Below, piece after piece: positions 36,040 to 46,761 of a DNA stretch of 64,000 nt. The notes under the pieces are model-generated. The model saw nothing but the letters and a program-made list of their open reading frames with translations. It had not been told where the DNA came from and did no database searches. The translations under genes were made by a program, and so were the position numbers. This stretch comes from Chaenocephalus aceratus. Taxonomy: Eukaryota > Chordata > Actinopteri > Perciformes > Channichthyidae. How positions within the stretch are numbered: position 1 is the stretch's first letter; each line of letters starts with the position of its first letter. The stretch is from assembly GCA_023974075.1 (NCBI GenBank), contig JAMFTG010000488.1, positions 868,001-932,000 on the forward strand, in the 5' to 3' direction.

Positions 36040-36210
36040 GCAGACCAGGATGGGCTCAAACACAGACTCCATGCGGACTTCCACATGCTGAATGGAGCAG
36101 ACCAGGATGGGCTCAAACACAGACTCCATGCAGACTTCCACATGCTGAATGGAGCAGACCAGGATGGGCTCAAACACAGACTCCATGCGGACTTCCACAT
36201 GCTGAATGGG
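36040..36210 (+). repeat. 57-bp in-frame triplication in LINE ORF2
   Basis: Exactly three 57-bp units encode ADQDGLKHRLHADFHMLNG. The units are nearly identical, differing mainly at GCGGAC/GCAGAC. Confidence 0.95.
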
Positions 36211-37367
36211 AAAGGTTTTTATAGACTCTGCACTCTGGCCCTGAACAAGCAGAAACTGAGCGAGAGGAGAGACACGGTGTGGAAACAGAGGCTTAACGGC
36301 CCGGGGGCCTGTGAACCAGTGTGGAGGCTCTTCTACAAACCTCCACTGAACAAGCGGTCAGGAGACCTGCAGTGGAGGATCCTCCACGGGGCCCTGGGCG
36401 TTAACGCCTTTGTGTCGAAGATAAACCCCACCGTGTCCTCCGAGTGTCCGTTCTGCACTCACAGAGAGAGGACCACTCGCTGCTACCTGGACTGTCACAG
36501 ACTGAAGCCTCTTTTTAATGTTTTAAAAACTGTGTTTTCAGACTGTGTGGAGGTTTTTACAGAGACTGCTTTCATTTGTGGTGCTGGCTACAAGAAGCAG
36601 AATGCAGGGAAGTGGGAACTGTTGAATTTTATTGTGGGGCAGGCAAAAATATCGATCTACAAAAGCAGGAAAAATAAACAGTACAGCCGGTCAGCAGCTC
36701 AATCACATGTTTGTATCTTTGGTAAAGGCACGAGTGAGCGTAGATTTTAGGTTTCACTGTCTGATGAGAAGCATGGAAGAGTTCTTAACCCGGTGGTCTT
36801 TCACTACAGCTGTGTGCTCTGTGGTGGGGGAGGAGCTCACGTTTAACTCTGTCTTTGTGTAAGGAAAACAATGGAATTTCTCTCTCAATGTAAATAAGCG
36901 GACATTTTAGTTTGTTTGTTGAAATTCTAAATAAAAGTGTTTTCAAAAATCAAAAAAAAATCTCTCTCTCTCTCTCTCTCTCTCCACACACAGCGGATCC
37001 GCTGCCCGTTTAACAGCCTCATCTTTGTCAAACTTTCTTATGTTCTTTCTCGAACACATAATGAAGGTTATTAAGCGTTTTAGCTCCTGTGTTGTTAATA
37101 TTGACGCCATTTCCTTTATGAAGTGAAGCAGCCTCCCTGTCTGTGTCCTCGCGCTGTCCTCACATCCCCGGACCCCCAGACTCGGAGGAGCAGGGATGGC
37201 AGTATTGTTTATGAAGCAAGGTATATAAAGTACATTATTGAAATTAAAATACTATTTATTTACTTTTACAAACAGTGAGCAGCTGGGCAGCTGCAGCATG
37301 TGTGTTGCAGGACATGTGTAAGCGTGCAAGCGTCTTTGAGTTGTAGAAAAGTGCTAGGCCTCTAGGC

Positions 37368-38559
37368 TAGGGCTGTGCGATTATGGCAAAAATCATAATC
37401 ACGATTATTTGGGTCAATAATTGATATCACGATTATTTTGACGATTATTCATTGACCATTTATTGAACTTTAAAACAAATAATATTTTACCAATAAAAAA
37501 GATCACATATGTTGGAGCGCACTTCCAAAACCATACTAAACATATATTATTAATATGATAAATAAAATAAATTAGACCAAAATAAATTAAATCAAATTTG
37601 ATGCAGTGCACTGTCACAACCTGCTGAACACTCCTTAACATATAGCCAACATTTTGGTAAAACATATTCCACATATTCCACTCAGTTAAACGTTGAAGGC
37701 TGGCCAACTGTCATGGTCCAGAAGGAACAGGAAATAAATGTTGAACTACAATTTAAGACCAAATAAAAATGTTTTGGCCACCATGGCACATGCTGGTAGG
37801 GCTGCTCATGTCGTCTCTTAAAGATTGTTTGCAAGAAACACCAGCCTGTTGACATGGTCTGGTTTCAGAGATGAGTGCAGGCAGGTGACAAGCCACCTGT
37901 ACTGAAGACCCTCAGCCACGCCCCGGGGTGACACATGGGGTGACGCCGGCCAATCACAAAGCTTTGATGCGTTCATGTGCATTATTCTGGCACAGGAAGA
38001 TTATGTTTCAGGACATTAACGATAAAACAGAATATTGTTGTTCTAATTTTAGACACATCTCGCGATCGACTGGTTGGGCACCCGTGGGCTCGACCATAGG
38101 TCCGTTGTGGTGGCAAAGTAGTCAGCTGAAGCCACATCTCTCTCAACTTCCCCACGGCATTTGTCATATAGTGCAGGCAGCGCAGACCTGCTGAAATAAT
38201 ACCGAGACGGCATCGCGTAATGCTTGTCCAACATGTTGACAAGTTGCTTGAAGCCCTGGTTGCTCACAGTGCTAACTGGGCACATATCTTTAGCGATGTG
38301 AAATGTAATGGCAAAGTACTTTCAAATAGGGGAAATAGTTTTACCCTTCTTTTTAACGAGTTGCTGCTCTTGTTCTGACATCTTCGCTCGCGCTGAACAC
38401 CCACAACACATGTTACTCCCACGTGGCCGACTGGGCTTTTAGGGAGGGGCGAAAGCGCACCCAGCAAAATAATCGTATTTTGTCAATTATGCTGTTTTCA
38501 TAATCGTCACAAGCCATAATCGTAATCGCGATTAAAATACGATTAATTGCACAGCCCTA
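37368..38559. mobile_element. hAT element with decayed transposase
   Basis: The ends are TAGGGCTGTGCGATTA and TTAATTGCACAGCCCTA. The 8-bp flanks CTCTAGGC (37360-37367) and CTATAGGC (38560-38567) differ at one base. Subterminal GATTAT / ATAATC motifs are plentiful. The minus strand carries part of a hAT transposase. Confidence 0.85.
38049..38400 (-). pseudogene. hAT transposase fragment
   Basis: The minus-strand frame 38285-38049 reads CPVSTVSNQGFKQLV...MPSRYYFSRSALPALYDKCRGEV...YFATTTDLWSS. This is the start of the conserved hAT (ZBED-like) transposase region before the first catalytic Asp. Upstream codons (to about 38400) continue a Lys-rich stretch. The rest of the catalytic domain is absent. 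Confidence 0.75.
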
Positions 38560-38879
38560 CTATAGGCTATAAATATAATGTGTCATTATTATTAGGTTAT
38601 GTCCTATGTGTTGGACATGTGTGGTTGGACTCTGTCTCACAGGCAGGTTGCAGTGTAACATCAGAGGAGACTGGGCCAATTGTACATTCTCAAACTGCAC
38701 CACTTAGAACTAACTAAACAATGCAGAGATTATTTTTATATAATTTTATTCAATAACCGTAACGAAATTAAACAGTATGAAGTGATTTGTAAATGGTAAT
38801 ACAGATTTGACTTAATGTTTTCATAAATATATTTTTCTCCCAGTTTCTCATGGGACTTATTTTTACCCTCTCTTTTATG

Positions 38880-38968
38880 TCTCAAAGAACCGGAATCGAG
38901 AACCAAATATAACCGGAATCGAAAAACATGACCGAATCGTTAAAATCCAAACGATACCCAACCCTATG
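38880..38968. mobile_element. Terminal piece of another hAT-like repeat
   Basis: The run AACCGGAATCGAGAACC... to CGATACCCAACCCTA ends with the reverse of TAGGGTTGGGTATCG, a known fish hAT terminus. The partner end was not located. Confidence 0.4.
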
Positions 38969-38989
38969 TGTGATGCAGTAAAATGTTAC

Positions 38990-39778
38990 CGCTCACTTAC
39001 GTTAGCGGTGTCGTAAAAACATAAGTGCTTATATAAGTGCTTTGTTAATAGTTCTATCGCTCGAAGTGGAGTCGAAAGAGATGAGTTTTAGTCTGGAAGG
39101 TGTGTGAGCTTTCTGCTGTCCTGATGTCAATGGGAGCTCATTCCACCATTTTGGAGCCAGGATAGCAAACCCACGTGTTTCTGCTGATGGGAACTTGGGT
39201 CCCCCTCGCAGCGAGGGTGCAGCGAGTCGTTTGGCTGATGCAGAGCGGAGTGCACGCGCTGGGGTGTACGGTTTAACCATGTCCTGGATGTAGGAAGGGC
39301 CAGATCCATTCGCAGCACCGTACGCAAGGACCAGTGTCTTGAAGTGAATTCTAGCAGTTACCGGAAGCCAGTGAAGGGAGTGGAGGAGCGGAGTGGTGTG
39401 GGAGAATTTAGGAAGGTTGAAGACCAGACGAGCCGCTGCATTCTGGATGAGCTGCAGAGGTCGGATGGCACATGCAGGCAGACCAGCCAGGAGGGAGTTG
39501 CAGTAGTCTAAGCGTGAGATGACGAGAGCCTGGACCAGAACCTGCATGGCTTTCTGGGTCAGCTGGGGACGCATCCTCCTGATGTTGTAAAGCGTGTATC
39601 TGCAGCAGCGGGTTGTAGCAGCGATGTTTGCAGTGAAGGACAGGTTGTTATCTAGGGTCACACCCAGATTCCTTGCAGTCTGGGTCGGGGAAACAACAGA
39701 GGGGTCGATGTTGATAGTTAGGTCAAGAGTGGGACAATCTTTTCCCGGAAGGAAAAGCACTTCAGTTTTGTCAAGGTT
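38990..39778 (-). mobile_element. L2/CR1-type LINE fragment, second family
   Basis: The minus-strand frame 39760-39029 encodes an RT C-terminal region: [40 protein letters not shown]. It is clearly different from the 41-43 kb family. It is 5'-truncated at about 39778, where it is fused directly to a copy of the complex repeat (GATTTATGTTCTTTGTTGGC). Confidence 0.85.
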
Positions 39779-40140
39779 GATTTATGTTCTTTGTTGGCAT
39801 GTGCTGGTCATCTTATTGATTTATTATGAACATACCAGGAATGCACTAACCATGTGTGTGCTTAACAAATGACTAACCTAAGACCTCCCAAATGTATACA
39901 TCCTGTCCATTAACACGGAGGAGCGGTATGAGAGCATGTCAAGAAAGAACAGCTATACATTATGCTGTGTAAACATAACGTGTGTCCATTTATCAAATAA
40001 TGTACAAGCACACCCACCAAGCATAGAGCAATTATGGATTTGAAAGTTGCAGCGGACCTGCAGGTTTCTGGGAGCTTGTTCCAGATGTTTGGAGCATAAT
40101 AACTGAACGCTGCAGCGGCGTCGTTCTGAATCAGAATTCA
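39778..40140. repeat. Complex repeat family, copies 2 and LINE scrap
   Basis: 39778-40020 repeats the GATTTATGTTCTTTGTTGG...GTCCATTTATC section of the family at 27.3 kb. 40035-40140 is the same antisense LINE end found at 41130-41175 plus 43385-43440 (GTTGCAGCGGACCTGCAGG...CTGAATCAGAATTC). Confidence 0.7.
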
Positions 40141-40161
40141 AGCCTCTCTGCTCCACTACAC

Positions 40162-40815
<654 letters not shown>

Positions 40816-40888
40816 CTTACACTTCCATTCTAATAGTAATACTAACCAGCTGAAAATAGTTAATTGTACTTTGGAAACCTATTGCAAG

Positions 40889-41173
40889 GCAAGGCACGTT
40901 TATTTGTATAGCACTTTTCAACACAAGGCAATTCAAAGTGCTTTACAAAAAACGAAAGACATTCAGAAAATGGCATTTCAAATCAGTCATTAAAAAGAAA
41001 AGCTAACAAAATAAACATTAAAAGAAAAAGTACATGGATAAAAGTTACAGTGCAGTTTAAGATGTGAATAGTTCAATTAAAAGCAGCGACAAAAAGAAAA
41101 GTCTTCTTGCTGGATTTGAAAGTAGTCAGAGTTGCAGCGGACCTGCAGGTTTCTGGGGGCTTGTTCCAGATGT
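40889..41173 (-). repeat. LINE 3' end, interrupted by another LINE
   Basis: Read on the minus strand it gives an RT C-terminus (AAFSYYAP.IWNKLPETC) followed by 3' UTR ending GTGCTATATAAATAAACGTGCC. The remainder continues at 43385-43440 after the inserted LINE. Confidence 0.75.
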
Positions 41174-43389
41174 TCTAATAAGTTCTAATATTACACTAGA
41201 TAGTAAACTAGAATGCTTTTCAGCCATTAACCTTGAACAATTACATTCAATGATTCTCTCTTCTAAACCATCAACGTGCATGTTAGACCCAATTCCAACT
41301 AAGCTGTTGAAGGAAGTTTTTCCATTAATTAGCACTTCTTTATTAAATATTATGAATATGTCTTTATTATCAGGCTATGTTCCACAATCATTCAAAGTAG
41401 CAGTGATAAAACCGCTTCTTAAAAAGCACAACCTCGATCCAGAGGTTTTAGCCAACTATAGACCTATTTCTAATCTTCCGTTCCTCTCAAAAATTCTTGA
41501 GAAAGTGGTCGCAAAACAGCTGTGTGATTACTTAAAAAACAATGATTTATTTGAAGATTTTCAGTCTGGCTTTAGAACACATCATAGCACAGAGACAGCT
41601 CTGGTTAAAGTCACAAGTGATATTCTAATGGCCTCGGACAGGGGACTTGTCTCTATTCTTGTTTTGCTCGATCTTAGTGCTGCATTTGATACTATCGACC
41701 ATGATATCCTATTGCAAAGACTAGAGCACTTAGTTGGCATACAGGGAACTGCTTTAGGCTGGTTTAGGTCCTATCTATCTGAACGCTCTCAGTTTGTACG
41801 TGTTAACGATGAATCTTCCACGCAAACCAAAGTTAGCCATGGAGTGCCACAGGGCTCAGTGCTCGGACCTATTTTGTTCACATTATATATGCTTCCGTTA
41901 GGCAATATTATAAGGAATCATTCTGTAAACTTTCATTGTTATGCGGATGATACTCAACTATATTTATCAATCAAGCCTGATGAAATTAATCATCTAAATA
42001 AAATTCAAGACTGCCTTAAGGACTTAAAAACGTGGATGACCTTAAACTTTTTGATGTTAAACACGACCAAAACTGAAGTTATTGTACTTGGCCCGAAGAA
42101 TCTACGAAACAAATTATCTAAAGACATACTAACTATGGATGGCATTAATTTGGCCTCCAGTGAGACTGTAAGGAATCTTGGTGTTATATTTGATCAGGAT
42201 TTATCCTTTAACGCCCACATAAAATCAATTTCAAGGACCGCCTACTTCCATCTACGTAACATTGCAAAAATCAGGCATATCTTGCCTCAAAACGATGCAG
42301 AGAAACTAGTCCATGCATTTGTTACTTCTAGGCTGGATTATTGTAACTCTTTATTATCAGGGAGTACCAAGAAGTCAATCAAGTCGCTTCAGCTGATTCA
42401 AAATGCTGCGGCTCGTGTACTAACCAGAGTTAGGAAAAGGGACCACATTACTCCTGTTCTGGCTGCCTTACACTGGCTCCCTATAGAACACAGGATAGAA
42501 TTTAAAATTCTTCTTCTCGCCTACAAAGCCCTTAATGGGCAGGCGCCATCTTACCTTAAAGAACTCATTATACCCTACTGTCCTACTAGGGCATTGCGTT
42601 CCAAGAATGCAGGGTTGTTGGTTGTTCCTAGAATCTTTAAAAGTACAATGGGAGCCAGAGCCTTTTCTTATCAAGCTCCACATTTGTGGAATCAGCTTCC
42701 AGTTTGTGTTCGGGCGGCAGACACCCTATCCGTTTTTAAGAGTGCGCTTAAGACCTTCCTTTTTGATAAAGCTTATAGTTAGGGCTGATTAGATTCAGCC
42801 CCTAGTTTTGCTGATATAGGCTTAGTTTGTCGGGGGACATCTTACTTCTTCCTTCTCTCTGTCTATACCCGTGTACACTCATGTTCCGATTAACCCAGCT
42901 TCCCCAAATGTCTTTCTTTTTGGTGTCTATATACGCTGGGATCCGGAGTCATGGATGATCCTGCGGTCCTGTGTCCTGGATCGCGAGCGCTGGATCTTGA
43001 GTCGTGGCTGTGGTCCTGGATCATAGGTCCTGGATGGATATCCTCGTGGATTCATCTTCCTATTATACACACATGCATTCCCAAACATCTGGACTACCTA
43101 TGTTGCAAATGTATTATCTTTTCAATTTACACACGGCATCTATTGCACGTCTGTCCGTCCTGGGAGAGGGATCCCTCCTCTGTTGCTCTCCCTGAGGTTT
43201 CTCCCATTTTTCCCTTTAAACTGGGTTTTCTTTGGAAGTTTTTCCTTGTACGATGTGAGGGTCTAAGGACAGAGGGTGTCGTATTGTCATACTGATATTC
43301 TGTACACACTGTGAAGACCACTGAGACAAATGTAACATTTGTGATATTGGGCTATATAAATAAACATTGATTGATTGATTGATTGATGT
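41174..43389 (+). mobile_element. L2/CR1-type LINE, 5'-truncated, near-intact RT
   Basis: An RT frame of about 535 codons runs to a stop at 42782: [75 protein letters not shown] 3' UTR and a (TTGA)n tail follow (43368-43386). GATGT flanks it (41169-41173 and 43385-43389). No endonuclease domain, hence truncated. The apparent ATG-like start at 41064 and the first 36 or so codons come from antisense of the host LINE, so that N-terminus is spurious. The frame has no internal stop and its end is identical to the 7.5-9.2 kb copy. Confidence 0.9.
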
Positions 43390-43439
43390 CTGGAGCATAA
43401 TAACTGAACGCTGCAGCGGCGTCGTTCTGAATCAGAATT

Positions 43440-44925
43440 CTGATTCTGAATGACGCCAATAGGACAGAATCATTCATGTGCAAATGCAGTTTGAGTAATT
43501 CACCTGTTGCAGTCGAGTAGTCTGCTTATAATGTTCACTTTGGGGCCTTTTACACATGCGGTCCGTCAAACGCAGGCCGATGAAAGTCAATGTGAAACGC
43601 TGTGCGATTATAACAGAGGAGAGAAAGGGGTTTAGCTCTTTGAGTGTGAGGTTAAATAATGATACTTTTTTAAATGATCAGTTTGTGGTGTCTTAGCAAC
43701 TGACATAAAACAAGTAGTTTTACAACTAGTAACTCCGTTCTGTGTCGTCCCCAGTGAACACCGCAGACCCGCTGGATCGCAATAGAGAGACGAGCAGGAC
43801 AGATGGCAGTGGAAGAAGCTGGGAGCTGGATAAGAGTTGATGGACTTTGGGGAAATATAATGGCACCCTCCACGGTTCGAAAGTTATCTGAGGTCCTTAC
43901 CACCAGCTGCGCTTGTATTAATAAGTAGTGCACTTTTCTCACTGTCCTAAATGTGCACAATGTCGTGTCTTTCTGTTTACTGAGTTGCGTTCTCTGTATT
44001 TTATATGTCTGTGTTATCTGTAATAATGTGTAATGTAGCTGCCTTCTTCTTCCAGGTCAGCATGGTAAATGAGATTGTATCTCAATGCTTATATCAGGTT
44101 GAATACAGGTTAAAATAAAATATATAAATATATGCGTGTAGCACTGTTTCCCACATTTGTCCACCTTTGACCGATGTTATGTAAACGTTGACACATTACG
44201 GACAGATGCACGAGAGTTGATGTTGCTGATTTTACACTGGTTGTTATCAAGGGTTTTCAACGGTATGTCAACGTGGGGTCTACCCATCTGCCCCACAGCA
44301 GAACCAGGGCTGGGCCTTAGTTCTTGAGTGTAGACATGAGCATTGCATTCAGGGTTATTTGGCACTTCTCACCGGCAGAGACCAGGAGCTGCTTCTGACT
44401 CCAGGAGGACAAGAGACTGCTGCAGCTCATATTCATTAAGAGCCATTGTGTACAATGTGTATTCTATAATACTGCTGATATTCTATGTAGGTTGTTATTG
44501 TCCTGCTTTGTGAACAGTGGTTGGGTGAAAGATATTAAGGCTGCGCCAAACGGCTAATTTGATAATCGATTAATCCATCGACTAATGACACGACTAGTCG
44601 ATTAGGTAGTTGGTAACTACTTTGGTCATCGGTTCCAATCGATTAAGTTGAAAAGTTATCACACCCATGAATAGTAATAATTGTATCCCGTTTTTAAATG
44701 TCATTTTTAAATATCTTTGCTTTTAAATTAAGTGTTTTTAACCGCCATTATACAATATGTTTTTAAATGTGGTTAATGTCTTTACTTTTCGTAAACCACC
44801 TTGAATTGACATACAAACGGTCCAGCGGTCTAGCTGTTAAGTAATAATACGTTTAATAACTTTATTTGTATAGCACCTTAAAAGGACGCTCTGAGCACGG
44901 TGTACACACGGTGTACACGGAACAA
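43440..44925. other. Gene-free stretch
   Basis: 44555-44640 (AATCGATTAATCCATCGACTAATG...) resembles a fish hAT terminus. The frames at 43670-43960 and 44177-44365 (both -) show nothing recognisable. Confidence 0.4.
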
Positions 44926-44929
44926 GCCT

Positions 44930-45035
44930 CTGCTCCACTACACCACCCTCTCTGCTCCACTACACCACCCTCTCTGCTCCACTACACCACCCTCTCTGCT
45001 ACACTACACCACCCTCTCTGCTACACTACACGACC
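44930..45035. repeat. 20-bp tandem repeat, about five units
   Basis: CTCTGCTCCACTACACCACC units; the later ones read CTCTGCTACACTACACCACC. The last runs into CGACCCGTGTCC, the start of the complex repeat. Confidence 0.9.
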
Positions 45036-45304
45036 CGTGTCCTTTCTGTGCTCTTGGAGTCACACACACACACACGGTTGGTCTCTGCTACACCGCACGA
45101 TTCGTTGTCCTTTCTGGGCTCCTGTAGTATTGCACATGCACGTGTTATTATTGTTATTATTATTACGTATACTGTAGTATTCTCTCTAAGGCATAGCAAC
45201 ACGTGCTAAAGTGACTAGATGATCTGAAACCTCTGGACCTGGGTCTTGATCTGGTTATTAAGTTCACTGACAGGGTGTTTACGATATCAACCTTAAACGC
45301 AAAC

Positions 45305-45388
<84 letters not shown>

Positions 45389-46180
45389 GCATTACATAAC
45401 ATATCAGCAAAGGTGTGTTTATAAGTGTTATACTTTATTAGCTGAGCAACAGCTGTTTGCTAAAAGGAATCTTGGGGAATCAGACAGAGTTGAGCAATAT
45501 ACAAAAAAAGGAAAGAAAGAGTACGTTCCCACAGTTTACCGTGTGACTTATGTTCAGCCATACATTATGCTGTGTAAACATAACGTGTGTCCATTTATCA
45601 AATAATGTATGGACACAAGCACACCCACATACACACGAGCGCACACCCACCAAGCATAGAGCAAAGGAAACGACTAAAAACGGGATAGGTATTATTTTAA
45701 TGCTGAGTAATTTGGTTTTTGGGTTAGTGTGTTCTTTAGTTGTTTTCTTTGTTCTATGCTTGGTGGGTATGTTCCCACAGTTTACCGTGTGATTTATGTT
45801 CTTTGTTGGCATGTGCTGGTCATCTTATTGATTTATTATGAACATACCAGGAATGCACTAACCATGTGTGTGCTTAACAAATGACTAACCTAAGACCTCC
45901 CAAATGTATACATCCTGTCCATTAACACGGAGGAGCGGTATGAGAGCATGTCAAGAAAGAACAGCTATACATTATGCTGTGTAAACATAACGTGTGTCCA
46001 TTTATCAGGAGTTGACCTGTGTAAACATAACGTGTGTCCATTTATCAGGAGTTGACCTGTGTAAACATAACGTGTGTCCATTTATCAAATAATGTTTGTA
46101 TGTTCTAAACCAGCACATGCCAACAAAGAACATAAATCACACGGTAAACTGTGGGAACGTACTCTTTCTTTCCTTTTTTG
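45036..46180. repeat. Complex repeat family, copy 4, rearranged
   Basis: It follows copy 1's order but is broken up. A foldback at 45650-45770 joins CACCAAGCATAGAGCAAAGG to its reverse complement. A third direct copy of the GTAAACATAACGTGTGTCC block lies at 45985-46090. An inverted fragment (46108-46180) mirrors 45520-45545 and 45770-45820. (TG)n at 45306-45388. Confidence 0.8.
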
Positions 46181-46400
46181 GGGCAGGGGTAATATACTCC
46201 ACATACATAAATACTGCTGTAGGATACCTCTCAAACTAAGCTATCAGCCAGAACCCAGAAGCCCAGCAGCCTACTACCTAACCCCAGAAGACTCGTAGCT
46301 ACTAGCTAAAGGTAAGTGTTTACAATTATTAATATGTGAACGCGTAGTCTCGCGCTAAGCTACAATGCTTATTGAAAATCAGAGTTTCCAATACTGTGTA

Positions 46401-46433
<33 letters not shown>

Positions 46434-46760
46434 GCCCTGTACCCAGATCACGTAAAAGTATTCATTTATTCAGGTTAGTGGAATTACTGCCGGTTAGCCG
46501 TTAAGTAGGGACGAGTTACATACTTACGTTTTCACGCACACCAAGGATTGTCCCGTGTGTACGGGCATTACAGAGTCTACCTAAGGTATTATAGAGTACA
46601 ATAAGACCTTATTATTAAGGATGTTTACCTAGTTCTGTGTGCGTCTCGTGTTCAGCCTAGGCTTGTTGTAGACACAGAGGCGAAGTCCCGGTCGTCTACT
46701 TCCGGTCGATGGGACTTTATCTCGGACAAATTATGTATTAAACTCAGTGAGGGGAGAAGA
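46181..46760. other. Gene-free stretch with (TA)n
   Basis: (TA)n lies at 46408-46432. A possible exon edge AAAGGTAAGTG at 46309 follows TAGCTACTAG, but no coding sequence supports it. Confidence 0.4.
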
Positions 46761-46761
46761 C

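Larger units (their letters stand above)
32661..36750 (+). pseudogene. LINE ORF2 (AP endonuclease and reverse transcriptase), frameshifted
   Basis: It starts MSDFKVCTINVNGARD, an exonuclease-endonuclease-phosphatase fold: QETHND, LGGDFNC, ARLDRFY, SDHSLV. The RT follows: KAPGIDGLPPEFYK, DQEKAFDRVEH, IRQGCSMSG, then YADDIIVF. The C-terminus has a CPFC...CYLDCHR zinc-knuckle-like motif (about 36445-36510). Three frames (32661-33554, 33482-34534, 34471-36750) must be joined, so at least two frameshifts exist, near 33520 and 34530. It also carries three in-frame tandem expansions (32997-33084, 35169-35434, 36040-36210). Function in the family: nick the target and copy the RNA in place. Confidence 0.88.
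30965..36985 (+). mobile_element. Tx1-clade LINE inserted in a (TC)n microsatellite
   Basis: The element is about 6 kb with a CCHC ORF1 and an endonuclease-plus-RT ORF2. The 5' flank is GTCTCTCTCTCTCTCTGAG and the 3' end is followed directly by (TC)n (36961-36983). It ends AATAAAAGTG...CAAAAATCAAAAAAAAA. TC-tract flanks on both sides match the known microsatellite-specific Tx1 LINEs of fish (Kibi/Koshi type). The hAT-like element at 28201-30951 abuts it. Confidence 0.85.

Noticed and set aside
42468..43398. Frames opposite to the LINE RT and in its 3' UTR (also at 7.47-8.42 kb)
   Set aside because: Identical shadows in both LINE copies, with no coding features.
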